The translations under genes and the position numbers were made by a program. From contig JAZRVW010000082.1 in NCBI GenBank assembly GCA_045599385.1, forward strand, positions 1 to 19,296: 19,296 bases of DNA. The letters are read 5' to 3'. Source of the DNA: F23-B02 sp045599385. Its GTDB lineage: Bacteria > Bacillota > Clostridia > Oscillospirales > Oscillospiraceae. How positions within the stretch are numbered: the first letter of the stretch is position 1; each line of letters begins with the position of its first letter. Below, in pieces: positions 5,175 to 12,847 of this stretch. Below the pieces are notes generated by a model. The model was not told the origin of the DNA. It was given only the letters and a program-made list of their open reading frames with translations, and made no database searches.

Positions 5175-6050
5175 TTATTTTTCTTCCTTGACCCACTTTA
5201 TAATATAGTCCGCGAATTTTCTTGTGGCGGGGCTCTGCTTGCTTGTTTCGGGAATGGCAAGGCCGATTGTTCGCTTTGAGGGCGGCACAAGCTCCTTGAT
5301 TTTCAGATTGTCGTGTCTGCCCTTGAGCAGAAGCTCGGGCATGATGCTGATGCCGAGGCCCTGCTCCACCATGGCGATGATTGCATAGTCGTCCTTGGTG
5401 GAGAATTTGATGTTGGGCTTTATTCCCGCGGCATCAAGAGCGCGGCGTGCGTCATGGTTTGAGGTTTCAAGCAGGGTGATGAATGCCTCCGTTTCGCACT
5501 CTACAAGGGGGAACTTGGGATAGGCCGCAAACTTGTGGTCATTGGGCAGAATTGCAAACAGCCTGTCCTCCATAAGCGCAAGGCACTCGCAGTCAAGTCT
5601 GTTCGGAAGGGTTACAAAGCCCAGATCCACCATGCCTGAATCGAGCCACTCCTCAACATCGTAGTAGTCGCCCGTCAGAAGCTTAATGTCCACATTGGGA
5701 TAGTCGCGCTGAAATTCCTTGATAACGCCCGGCAGCCAGTGAACCGCAACGGAGGTGAACGCTCCGATGCGCACGGTGCCGTAATCAATTCCGTTTATGG
5801 CGGATACGGTCTGCTTTAGCTGCTCCTCGTAGCTCAGAATACTGCGTATGGCGGGCATTATGCGCCTGCCGTTATCCGTGAGCTTTGCGCCCGCCTTCGA
5901 GCGCGTGAGAATTGCAAAGCCGAACTCCTCCTCAAGACTGTTTATTGTGTGGCTTATGGCGGACTGCGTGCAGCCAAGAGCCTCCGCCGCCCTTGTCATA
6001 GAGCCAAGTTCTATCACTTTTGCCAAGGTTTCGTATCTTGATATGTTCAT
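5175..6050 (-). CDS. LysR-family transcriptional regulator
   Basis: The 291-residue protein has the LysR design: an N-terminal winged helix-turn-helix (residues 1-60, with SMTRAAEALGCTQSAISHTINSLEEEFG at 17-44 as the HTH and recognition helix) and a periplasmic-binding-like effector domain from about 90 to the end, starting GTVRIGAFTSVAVHWLPGV. Length is typical. AGAGGT precedes the ATG. It is divergent from the putP-type gene, the classical arrangement in which a LysR protein controls its neighbour and itself. A perfect T-N11-A palindrome (6065-6079) lies just upstream of its start. Regulation of the symporter is an inference from this layout; the inducer is unknown. Confidence 0.9.
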   Translation of the reverse strand: MNISRYETLAKVIELGSMTRAAEALGCTQSAISHTINSLEEEFGFAILTRSKAGAKLTDNGRRIMPAIRSILSYEEQLKQTVSAINGIDYGTVRIGAFTSVAVHWLPGVIKEFQRDYPNVDIKLLTGDYYDVEEWLDSGMVDLGFVTLPNRLDCECLALMEDRLFAILPNDHKFAAYPKFPLVECETEAFITLLETSNHDARRALDAAGIKPNIKFSTKDDYAIIAMVEQGLGISIMPELLLKGRHDNLKIKELVPPSKRTIGLAIPETSKQSPATRKFADYIIKWVKEEK

Positions 6051-6064
6051 GTCGACCTCTTAAT

Positions 6065-6079
6065 ATGAATAATATTCAT
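6065..6079. promoter_or_regulatory. Candidate LysR operator (T-N11-A palindrome)
   Basis: ATGAAT, AAT, ATTCAT form a palindrome, and TGAATAATATTCA fits the T-N11-A rule for LysR boxes. It sits downstream of the predicted lysR transcription start, 15 bases before the ATG, a position suited to autorepression. A second palindrome, TTAATATTAA, follows at 6081-6090. Confidence 0.5.
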
Positions 6080-6109
6080 GTTAATATTAAAACTATCGAA
6101 TTTATTTAT

Positions 6110-6137
6110 AGTATAGCGCAAATTGCGGGAAAATCAA
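6110..6137 (-). promoter_or_regulatory. Candidate lysR promoter
   Basis: On the minus strand TTGATT (6132-6137) and TATACT (6110-6115) are 16 bases apart. The predicted start is near 6103, giving a leader of about 50 bases that includes the palindrome at 6065-6079. Confidence 0.55.
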
Positions 6138-6159
6138 GTAAAATCAACAAGTTTTTTGC

Positions 6160-6188
6160 TTGTTAATGTGAAAAAGCACCCGTATAAT
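6160..6188 (+). promoter_or_regulatory. putP promoter
   Basis: TTGTTA (6160-6165) and a perfect TATAAT (6183-6188) are 17 bases apart. An inverted repeat AACAAG/CTTGTT (6146-6151 and 6159-6164) overlaps the -35 box and is a possible activator site for the divergent LysR protein. Confidence 0.65.
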
Positions 6189-6228
6189 TCAGTTATCTCA
6201 TTCAAGAACAAAAAGAGAGGTACGAACA

Positions 6229-7740
6229 ATGTTTAATGCAGAAGTAATAGTATTTCTGGGATATTTCATTATCCTCTTCTTCGTCGGACTGATATTCTTC
6301 TTCAACGGAAGCAATAAGAATCAGAAGGACTACTTCATCGGCGGCAGAAGCATCGGCCCCTGGGTCACCGCAATGAGCGCTCAGGCCTCGGATATGTCCG
6401 CATGGCTGCTCATGGGTCTCCCCGGCTCCATTCTCGCCTTTGGCTTCGGCCAGATTTGGATCGGCATCGGTCTTGCTCTGGGTACCGCGGCAAACTGGAT
6501 TTTCTGCGCAAAGAGACTCCGTAAGTTCTCCGTTGCCGCAGGCGACTCCATCACCGTTCCCCAGTACCTGACAAACCGCTTTGCATCTTCCAAGAAGACC
6601 CTGCAGATCATCTGCGCAATTATCTTCCTCATTGCCTTCACCGTTTACGTTGCATCTGCTTTCGTTGCAGGCGCATCTGTATTCACCATGCTGTTTGACG
6701 GCATCTCCACCAAGACCGCAATGCTCATCTATGCCGCAATCATCATCGGCTACACCTTCCTGGGCGGCTTCAAGGCAGTCTGCTGGACGGACTTCTTCCA
6801 GGGCATTCTGATGCTGATTGCTCTGCTGGCAGTTCCCATCATCGTTGCAGCAACCCAGAACCTTGACTACAGCGCACTGCAGACCGTTTACCAGTACACC
6901 GATGCCAACGGCGTTGTCACCAACTGCGACTTCGGCGCAGGTCTGTTCTCTGCAAGCTGGAAGGACATTCTCTCCGGTCTCGGCTGGGGCCTCGGCTACT
7001 TCGGTATGCCCCACATCATTGTTCGTTTCATGTCCATAGAAAAGCCCTCCATGGTCAAAAAGAGCTCCATCGTTGCAATCGTCTGGGTCGTTCTCTCCAT
7101 CGGTGCCGCCTGCCTCATGGCATACTATGCACGCATGATGGTTGCTGAAGAGCTCCTTACCACCGGCGCACAGAAGACCGTATTTATCGTCATGGCGCGC
7201 AAGCTCTTCCCGCCCGCAATCGCAGGTATCCTGCTTGCAGCTATCATGGCCGCCTCTGTTTCCACCGCCGACTCCCAGCTCCTCGTTGCATCCAGCTCCT
7301 TCACCTCTGACCTTTATCAGCCCCTTATCCGCAAGAACGCAAGCGATAAGGAAGTTCTGTGGGTAGGCCGTATCGCCGTTGTCGTCATCTCCGTTGTTGC
7401 CTACTTCATCGCCTCCTCCGAGGGCGAAGGCGCTCAGGCAATCATGAACATGGTTGAGAACGCATGGGGCATCTTCGGTGCCGCCTTCGGTCCCGTAATC
7501 CTCCTCTCTCTGTTCTGGCGTCGCTTCAACTACACCGGCGCATGCTTCGGCGTTGTTGTGGGTGCTGTTGTTGACATCGTATGGCTCTTCTGCCTCAGCT
7601 CCACCGGCATCTACGAAATCGTTCCGGGCTTCATCTGCGGCGCAATCGCAGCAGTTGTTGCAACTCTTGCAACCAAGGCTCCCTCCAAGGAAGTCACCGA
7701 CATCTTTGATACCGCAATTCAGGAAAACTACGGCGAATAA
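6229..7740 (+). CDS. putP: Sodium/proline symporter (SSS family)
   Basis: The 503-residue integral membrane protein belongs to the sodium:solute symporter family (LeuT fold, usually 13 membrane segments) and matches the PutP branch, which imports proline with Na+. TMs start at once (residues 5-25). The segment AQASDMSAWLLMGLPG at 51-66 carries Asp55 and Ser57, the same numbers as the Na+-site residues known in E. coli PutP. STADSQLLVASS begins at 345, matching the Ser/Thr pair of the second Na+ ligand region. GWGLGYFGMPHIIVRFMS near 250-267 is also PutP-like. AGAGAGG precedes the ATG. It is monocistronic, with its own promoter and terminator, and divergent from a LysR gene. Proline is the likely substrate, but related solutes cannot be excluded. 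Confidence 0.9.
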   Translation: MFNAEVIVFLGYFIILFFVGLIFFFNGSNKNQKDYFIGGRSIGPWVTAMSAQASDMSAWLLMGLPGSILAFGFGQIWIGIGLALGTAANWIFCAKRLRKFSVAAGDSITVPQYLTNRFASSKKTLQIICAIIFLIAFTVYVASAFVAGASVFTMLFDGISTKTAMLIYAAIIIGYTFLGGFKAVCWTDFFQGILMLIALLAVPIIVAATQNLDYSALQTVYQYTDANGVVTNCDFGAGLFSASWKDILSGLGWGLGYFGMPHIIVRFMSIEKPSMVKKSSIVAIVWVVLSIGAACLMAYYARMMVAEELLTTGAQKTVFIVMARKLFPPAIAGILLAAIMAASVSTADSQLLVASSSFTSDLYQPLIRKNASDKEVLWVGRIAVVVISVVAYFIASSEGEGAQAIMNMVENAWGIFGAAFGPVILLSLFWRRFNYTGACFGVVVGAVVDIVWLFCLSSTGIYEIVPGFICGAIAAVVATLATKAPSKEVTDIFDTAIQENYGE

Positions 7741-7748
7741 AAATAACC

Positions 7749-7779
7749 AAAAAACCGCTCCGAAAGGAGCGGTTTTTTT
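7749..7779 (+). terminator. putP terminator
   Basis: AAAAAACCGCTCC (7749-7761), loop GAAA, GGAGCGGTTTTTT (7766-7778) form a 13-bp perfect stem with a T run, eight bases after the putP stop. Confidence 0.9.
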
Positions 7780-7812
7780 ATGCCCTGAAGCAAGTTAGTT
7801 TTTTTGCATTTA

Positions 7813-7841
7813 TTGACTTTGATGTGGGCTTGTTCTATATT
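7813..7841 (+). promoter_or_regulatory. Promoter of the tktN-tktC-galK-mscS run
   Basis: TTGACT (7813-7818) and TATATT (7836-7841) are 17 bases apart. A near-palindrome TTCTATATTAATATTGAA (7833-7850, 16 of 18 bases symmetric) covers the -10 box and could be a repressor site. Confidence 0.7.
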
Positions 7842-7897
7842 AATATTGAACTATAGCGGAAAACCGCACAGAAAAACTATCACGGAGGAACACTATC

Positions 7898-8731
7898 ATG
7901 GCTTTAACTGCCCAGCGCATCGCAGAGCTTGAAGAGCTTTGCCGCAGCTTCAGAATCGACGTGCTCACCGCAATTCACGGCGCACAGTCCGGTCACCCCG
8001 GCGGCTCACTTTCCGTCTGCGAAATCCTGACCTATCTCTATCAGGAGCACATGAACATTGATGCTGACGACGCACAGAATCCCGACCGCGACAGACTTGT
8101 TCTGTCAAAGGGTCACGCAGCTCCCATGCTGTACCGCAACCTTGCGGAAAAGGGCTTCTTCCCCGCTGAAGATATGGCAAGCCTTCGTAAAATGGGCGGT
8201 CTTGCAGGTCACCCCAGCCTCCACTGCCCCGGTGTAGAAATGCCCGGAGGCCCTCTCGGTCAGGGATTCCCCGCCGCACAGGGCATGGCAATGGCACTCA
8301 AGCTTCAGAAGTCACCTGCAAAGGTTTACGCCATTCTCGGCGACGGCGAGCTCAACGAGGGCGTCATCTGGGAAACCGCAATGAGCGCACCCAAATTTGA
8401 GCTGGACAACCTCATCGCCATTGTTGACTACAACAAGGTACAGCTTGACGGCACCACCGACGAGATTATGCCTCTCCGCGACCTCGCGGCAAAATGGGAG
8501 GCTTTCGGCTGGACCGTTCTCGAGTGCGACGGCCACGACCTTGAGGCGCTTGACTTCTGCATCAGCGTTGCAGACGCAGCCGTGGGCGTACCCACCGTAA
8601 TCATCGCCAACACCGTCAAGGGCAAGGGCGTTTCCTTCATGGAAGGCAAGAACGCATGGCACGGCAAGGCAATCGACGATGCAAGCTTTGAAATCGCAAT
8701 GAAGGAACTGGGAGGTGACTGCAATGCCTAA
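7898..8731 (+). CDS. Transketolase, N-terminal subunit
   Basis: The 277-residue protein corresponds to the N-terminal thiamine-diphosphate-binding domain of transketolase, which moves two-carbon ketol units between sugar phosphates in the non-oxidative pentose phosphate pathway. Visible are GHPGGSLS with His33, LSKGHAAPMLY with His73, GGPLGQGFPAAQGMA near 117-131, and the ThDP/metal motif GDGELNEG at 148-155 ending with Asn179. GGAGG precedes the ATG. The protein ends after this domain; the remaining two domains are encoded by the next gene, which overlaps it by 8 bases. This two-subunit form is common in Clostridia and archaea, so it is not a broken gene. It needs its partner for activity. 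Confidence 0.93.
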   Translation: MALTAQRIAELEELCRSFRIDVLTAIHGAQSGHPGGSLSVCEILTYLYQEHMNIDADDAQNPDRDRLVLSKGHAAPMLYRNLAEKGFFPAEDMASLRKMGGLAGHPSLHCPGVEMPGGPLGQGFPAAQGMAMALKLQKSPAKVYAILGDGELNEGVIWETAMSAPKFELDNLIAIVDYNKVQLDGTTDEIMPLRDLAAKWEAFGWTVLECDGHDLEALDFCISVADAAVGVPTVIIANTVKGKGVSFMEGKNAWHGKAIDDASFEIAMKELGGDCNA

Positions 8732-9659
8732 GGCAATAAGAGAAGTTTACGGTACCGTGCTTGCAGAGCTCGGTAATGAAAATGAGGACATCGTAGTCCT
8801 TGACGCCGACCTTTCCGGCTCCACCAAGAGCAAAATTTTCGGTCAGGCCCACCCCGAGCGTTTCTTCAACATGGGCATTGCCGAGCAGAACATGGTTGCC
8901 ACCGCCGCAGGTATGTCCACCGTGGGCAAAATTCCCTTTGTGAACACCTTCACCGTGTTCCTTACCTCTCTCGGTCTTATCTCCGCCCGTGACCAGATTT
9001 GCTACGCAAACCTCAACGTCAAGTTCGGCGGCGCCTACTGCGGCATGAGCGACGCTCTGGACGGCGCAAGCCACCATGCCACCGAGGACATCGCAATCAT
9101 GCGCGCCCTCCCCAACATGAAGGTAATCGTTCCCTCCGATGCAACCGCAACACGCTGGGCAACCAAGTACGCCGTTGACAACTACGGCCCCATGTACCTG
9201 CGTCTTTCCCGCGACGTATATCCCGACCTCTACGCAGAGGACGCTGAGTTCGAGCTGGGCAAGGGTGCCATCGTCCGCGAGGGCAGCGACGTCACCGTCA
9301 TCGCCTGCGGTCTGCTTGTTCACAAGGCAATTGAAGCCGCAGAAATGCTGGCTGAGAAGGGCATCTCCGTACGCGTTGTGGATATGTACTCCATAAAGCC
9401 CATTGACGCAGAGCTTATCGTTAAGTGCGCAAAGGAAACGGGTGCCATTGTCACCGCTGAGGAGCACAACATTTTCGGCGGTCTCGGCTCTGCTGTTTCC
9501 GAGGTCCTCGCTCACGAGGGCTGCGGCGTTCCCACCGAGTTTGTGGGTATTCAGGACGTTTTCACCGAATCCGCTCCCTACAAGGAGCTGCTTGCAAAAT
9601 ACGGCGTTGACGCAAACGGCGTAGCGGCAGGCATCGAAAAGGTTCTTGCAAGAAAGTAA
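8724..9659 (+). CDS. Transketolase, C-terminal subunit
   Basis: The 311-residue protein carries the pyrimidine-binding and C-terminal domains of transketolase. GIAEQNMVATAAG at 51-63 contains the catalytic Glu54 that activates ThDP, followed by FVNTFTVFL near 74-82 and HHATEDIAIMRALPNM near 116-131. I placed the start at the ATG at 8724, with GGAGG at 8711-8715; a GTG at 8715 in the same frame lies within that site. The overlap with the N-terminal gene implies translational coupling and equal amounts of both subunits. Confusion with the related C-terminal part of deoxyxylulose-phosphate synthase is possible in principle, but the partner's motifs are transketolase-like. Confidence 0.93.
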   Translation: MPKAIREVYGTVLAELGNENEDIVVLDADLSGSTKSKIFGQAHPERFFNMGIAEQNMVATAAGMSTVGKIPFVNTFTVFLTSLGLISARDQICYANLNVKFGGAYCGMSDALDGASHHATEDIAIMRALPNMKVIVPSDATATRWATKYAVDNYGPMYLRLSRDVYPDLYAEDAEFELGKGAIVREGSDVTVIACGLLVHKAIEAAEMLAEKGISVRVVDMYSIKPIDAELIVKCAKETGAIVTAEEHNIFGGLGSAVSEVLAHEGCGVPTEFVGIQDVFTESAPYKELLAKYGVDANGVAAGIEKVLARK

Positions 9660-9667
9660 TTGATATG

Positions 9668-9696
9668 AGAGAGGAGTTTTTCAGCTCCTCTCTTTT
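9668..9696 (+). terminator. Short hairpin between tktC and the kinase gene
   Basis: AGAGAGGAG (9668-9676) and CTCCTCTCT (9685-9693) pair perfectly with an 8-base loop and are followed by only TTTT. It may cause partial termination, reducing expression of the downstream kinase and mscS, or be an mRNA processing site. Confidence 0.45.
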
Positions 9697-9708
9697 GGGA
9701 GAAAAAAT

Positions 9709-10788
9709 ATGCAGCTTGAATATTTTGCACCCGGACGTACCGAGCTTGCGGGCAACCACACCGACCATCAGAAAGGCCGCGTGCTTGCTTCCGCGGTTGA
9801 CAAGGGCATTCACGCAAGAGTTGAGCCCAACTACGAAAACAGAATACGCATTAAATCCGCAGGCTTTCCCGATGTTGACGTAAGCCTCTGGAATCTTGAC
9901 GTTTTTCCTGAGGATTTCGGCAAGTCCAAAGCCCTCGTGCGTGGCGTTGCCTCGGCAATGTACGACCTGGGCATGCGTCTCGGCGGCTTCGATGCCGAAA
10001 TCACCAGCGACCTCGTTTCAGGCTCGGGACTCAGCACCTCGGCGGCCTACGCCGTGCTCATAGGCAAAATATTCAACGGTCTTTACAACAACGGTGAGCT
10101 TGAGCCCGTTGCCATTGCAAAGGTGGCACAGCAGGCCGAAAACCTGCATTTCGGCAAGCCCTGCGGACTCATGGACCAGCTTGCCTGCTCTCTCGGAAAG
10201 GCGGTTTACATCGACTTTCTCACGCAGGAAATCGTTCCCGTAAACGCGGATTTCTCACGCATGGGACTCACGCTCTGCCTTACGGACACGGGCGGCAGTC
10301 ACGCGGGACTTGACACCTCCTATGCGCGCATTCCCGCCGATATGCGCCTTATTGCAAGCTTCTTCGGCAAGGAAATTCTCGGCCAGGTTAATCCCCTGGA
10401 CTTCCGCAAAAAGCATTGGGACACCGCTGACCGTCCCGTGCGCAGAGCAACTCATTTCTTTGACGAAAATGACCGCGTGCCTCTCATGCGCGACGCTCTC
10501 ATAGCGGGCGACGGTGAAACCTATATGCGACTCATGAACGAATCGGGGCGCTCCTCCGAAAAGTATCTTAACAACATTGTCACCAGCGCCACCAATGACC
10601 GCAAGCTCGAAAGCGGTCTTGAGCTGAGCGCAAAGCTTCTTGAGGGAAAAGGCGCATGGCGCGTCCACGGCGGCGGCTTCGCCGGCTGTGTTCAGGCGCT
10701 CATGCCCCGGGAATTTTTCCCCGAATACAAAAAAGAAATGGAAAAGGTCTTCGGCGCGGACAAATGCACCGAGCTGAAACTAGGATAA
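9709..10788 (+). CDS. Galactokinase-family GHMP sugar kinase
   Basis: The 359-residue protein is a GHMP kinase of the galactokinase type, phosphorylating a sugar (probably galactose at C1) with ATP. Motif 1, APGRTELAGNHTDHQKG at residues 7-23, is the galactokinase signature with Arg10 and Asp19, but with Asn instead of the usual Glu before His. Motif 2, SGSGLSTSAA at 104-113, binds phosphate. GLMDQ at 153-157 holds the presumed catalytic base Asp156. Motif 3 is VHGGGFAGCVQ near residue 315-325. It is shorter than E. coli GalK (382) because it starts almost directly at motif 1. GGGAG precedes the ATG. It follows the transketolase pair with no other galactose (Leloir) gene nearby, so the physiological sugar is uncertain. 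Confidence 0.82.
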   Translation: MQLEYFAPGRTELAGNHTDHQKGRVLASAVDKGIHARVEPNYENRIRIKSAGFPDVDVSLWNLDVFPEDFGKSKALVRGVASAMYDLGMRLGGFDAEITSDLVSGSGLSTSAAYAVLIGKIFNGLYNNGELEPVAIAKVAQQAENLHFGKPCGLMDQLACSLGKAVYIDFLTQEIVPVNADFSRMGLTLCLTDTGGSHAGLDTSYARIPADMRLIASFFGKEILGQVNPLDFRKKHWDTADRPVRRATHFFDENDRVPLMRDALIAGDGETYMRLMNESGRSSEKYLNNIVTSATNDRKLESGLELSAKLLEGKGAWRVHGGGFAGCVQALMPREFFPEYKKEMEKVFGADKCTELKLG

Positions 10789-10826
10789 CTTTTAAAACAA
10801 AACAGAATACATAAAAGGAAAATAAA

Positions 10827-11636
10827 ATGGATTTTTTTGAATCTCTCTCCGCCATTAAAATCGGCAGTCTGTCTCTCGGCTCTGTGCTCAATGCAATAGT
10901 GGTCTTTGTCATCTGCCTTTTCGTAATCAAGGCTCTGAAAAAGGCTATACTCCGCATGCTTGACAAAAGCCATCTCGATTCCACCCTCAAAAGCTTCGTT
11001 GGCTCCGCAGTCTCCGTTGCTCTGTGGGCAATTGCGATTATCATCATCGCCGACTCCCTCGGTATCCCCGTGACCAGCCTTATTGCCGTACTCAGCGTTG
11101 CAGGTCTGGCTCTGTCCCTCGCGATTCAAGGTCTTCTCAACAACCTTTTCTCCGGCGTCACCATTCTCCTCACCCGTCCCTTTGAGTTGGGCAATTTTGT
11201 TGACGTGGGCGGAAACAGCGGCACCGTGCAGAAGATCGGCCTATTCTACACCGTGATAAACACCGTTGACAACAAGGTCATACATGTCCCCAACGGAGAT
11301 ATCACCTCCGCAAAGGTCATCAACTACAGCTCCGAGCCTCTGCGCCGTGTTGACCTTGCAATCACCGCCTCCTATGACTGCGCCACCGAAGATGTCCGCA
11401 CGGCACTTCTTGACGCCGCGGCAAAAACCGAAAAGGCGCTCTCCGACCCCGCCCCCTTTGCCGCCATCAACGTCTACAATGCCAGCAACATCGAATACAC
11501 CTTCCGCGTATGGTGCAAGGGTGCAGATTACTGGGACGTTTATTTCGGTCTCAACGAAAATGTCCGCGCAAGCTTTGCCGAGCACGGCATCAGCATGACC
11601 TACGACCACATCAATGTTCACGTGGTTGAAAAATAA
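10827..11636 (+). CDS. mscS: Small-conductance mechanosensitive channel, MscS family
   Basis: The 269-residue membrane protein opens under membrane tension to release solutes on hypo-osmotic shock. Three hydrophobic segments are seen at about 18-40, 52-76 and 83-118. The third, LSVAGLALSLAIQGLLNNLFSGV, has the Ala/Gly-rich packing of the MscS pore helix, followed by LLTRPFELGNFV and the beta domain with VHVPNGDI-type segment KVIHVPNGDITS near 149-160. The size matches the simple MscS of E. coli (286). AAGGAA precedes the ATG. It lies 38 bases after the kinase gene in the same direction and is probably in the same transcript, ending at the terminator at 11780. Confidence 0.93.
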   Translation: MDFFESLSAIKIGSLSLGSVLNAIVVFVICLFVIKALKKAILRMLDKSHLDSTLKSFVGSAVSVALWAIAIIIIADSLGIPVTSLIAVLSVAGLALSLAIQGLLNNLFSGVTILLTRPFELGNFVDVGGNSGTVQKIGLFYTVINTVDNKVIHVPNGDITSAKVINYSSEPLRRVDLAITASYDCATEDVRTALLDAAAKTEKALSDPAPFAAINVYNASNIEYTFRVWCKGADYWDVYFGLNENVRASFAEHGISMTYDHINVHVVEK

Positions 11637-11685
11637 ACATGCTGTGCATTATTGCCGATATTGTGTAAAAAATCGCTGAACAAGC

Positions 11686-11714
11686 TTTACAAGCGGAATA
11701 TATTGTGCTATCAT
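11686..11714 (+). promoter_or_regulatory. Orphan promoter candidate after mscS
   Basis: TTTACA (11686-11691) and TATCAT (11709-11714) are 17 bases apart, with TG one base before the -10 (extended -10). No ORF follows; the next plus-strand feature is a strong terminator at 11780-11815. Confidence 0.4.
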
Positions 11715-11719
11715 AATTC

Positions 11720-11816
11720 ATGTCAGTTGTTAAATTTCTGACACGCAATGCCTTCTTACTATTTTAATCCTTGAATTAGAAAAACCGCAGATGCCTTACG
11801 GCATCTGCGGTTTTTC
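11720..11816 (+). ncRNA. Candidate small RNA
   Basis: A transcript from the orphan promoter would be about 97 bases long. It would begin with a hairpin TGTCAG/CTGACA (11721-11726 and 11738-11743), continue with an A/T-rich unpaired stretch, and end in a 16-bp intrinsic terminator. This is the shape of many bacterial small RNAs, but the stretch could equally be the 3' untranslated region of mscS. Confidence 0.3.
11780..11815. terminator. Bidirectional terminator between mscS and asd
   Basis: AAAAACCGCAGATGCC (11780-11795), loop TTAC and GGCATCTGCGGTTTTT (11800-11815) form a 16-bp perfect stem with T runs on both strands. It serves the mscS side (+) and the asd end (-). Confidence 0.92.
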
Positions 11817-11828
11817 TGTTATTTACAG

Positions 11829-12836
11829 TCAGATGAACTCGATGAGCTTTTCTGCAATCTGGATTGCGTTGGTGGCTGCGCCCTTTCTTACCTGGTCGCC
11901 GCAGCACCACAGGCACAGTGCGTTCTCGTCGGTGAGGTCCTCGCGGATACGGCCTACGAATACGATGTCCTGGTTGCTGGTTTCAAGAGGCATGGGATAA
12001 CGCTTGTTGTCAAGGTCATCAACCAGCTTGCAGCCGGGTGCCTTTGCGATTGCTGCCTTTGCAGCCTCGACGGATACCTTTTCCTTGAACTTAAGTCTGA
12101 TGGAAACGCTGTGGCTGCGGACAACGGGAACGCGCACGCAGGTGCAGCTTACCTTCAGCTCGGGCAGGTGCATGATGCGTCTGCCTTCGTTCTGAAGCTT
12201 CATTTCCTCGGAGGTGTAGCCGAAGCACTGCTCGCCGCCGATCTGGGGAATTACGTTGTATGCAATCTGGTACTGGAACACCTTGGGCTCATACTCCTCG
12301 CCCTTCTGCAGAGCCTCAACCTCGGCAAACAGCTCCTTGGGGCCGTTGGCGCCTGCGCCGGATACTGCCTGATAGGAGGAGACTATCATGCTCTCAATGG
12401 GAGAGATGGCGTTGAGCGCGTTTACTGCGGTGCAGGAAATAACAGTGGTGCAGTTGGGGTTTGCGATAACGCCCTTGTTGAGCTTTACGTCCTCGCCGTT
12501 GATTTCGGGAACAACCAGAGGAACCTCGGGGCAGAGGCGGAATGCGCTGGAGTTATCAATGAACACCGCGCCGCTTGCCTTGATGTCATCAATGAACTTT
12601 TCGGCGATGTCGTTTTCGGCGGCACCCATGATTATATCCAGTCCCTTGAAGTTCTCAAGGCAGGCCTCGACGACCTTTACCTTTTCGCCCTTAAATTCAT
12701 ACTCCTTGCCCGAGCTTCTTGCGCTTGCAAGAAGTCTGAGCTCGCCGATGGGGAAGTTGCGCTCGGCGAAAATCTTCATCATTTCCTGACCTACGGCACC
12801 GGTGGCGCCGAGAATGCCTACTTTATACTGCTTCAT
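11829..12836 (-). CDS. asd: Aspartate-semialdehyde dehydrogenase
   Basis: The 335-residue enzyme reduces L-4-aspartyl phosphate to aspartate semialdehyde with NADPH, the branch point to lysine, threonine and methionine. It shows the NADP-binding GILGATGAVGQEM at residues 7-19, the IDNSSAFR segment near 92-99, and the catalytic cysteine in NPNCTTV near 127-133, followed by VSSYQAVSGAG near 152-162. I chose the ATG at 12836 because GAGGAAA stands 6-8 bases upstream; a GTG at 12851 in frame overlaps that site. The site overlaps the lysC stop codon, so the two are coupled. It is the last gene of hom-lysC-asd and ends at a strong terminator. Confidence 0.95.
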   Translation of the reverse strand: MKQYKVGILGATGAVGQEMMKIFAERNFPIGELRLLASARSSGKEYEFKGEKVKVVEACLENFKGLDIIMGAAENDIAEKFIDDIKASGAVFIDNSSAFRLCPEVPLVVPEINGEDVKLNKGVIANPNCTTVISCTAVNALNAISPIESMIVSSYQAVSGAGANGPKELFAEVEALQKGEEYEPKVFQYQIAYNVIPQIGGEQCFGYTSEEMKLQNEGRRIMHLPELKVSCTCVRVPVVRSHSVSIRLKFKEKVSVEAAKAAIAKAPGCKLVDDLDNKRYPMPLETSNQDIVFVGRIREDLTDENALCLWCCGDQVRKGAATNAIQIAEKLIEFI

Positions 12837-12847
12837 GTTATTTTTCC

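Noticed and set aside
6202..7014. Long minus-strand frame antisense to putP
   Set aside because: The Cys/Asn-rich product has no family resemblance, and putP has all its motifs in the opposite frame.
8637..9515. Minus-strand frame of about 290 codons antisense to tktC
   Set aside because: It is a shadow of a conserved enzyme gene; no ribosome binding site or recognisable domain.
7898..9659. Frameshifted single transketolase gene
   Set aside because: The break is at a domain boundary, the second gene has its own GGAGG and ATG, and two-subunit transketolases are normal in this group.
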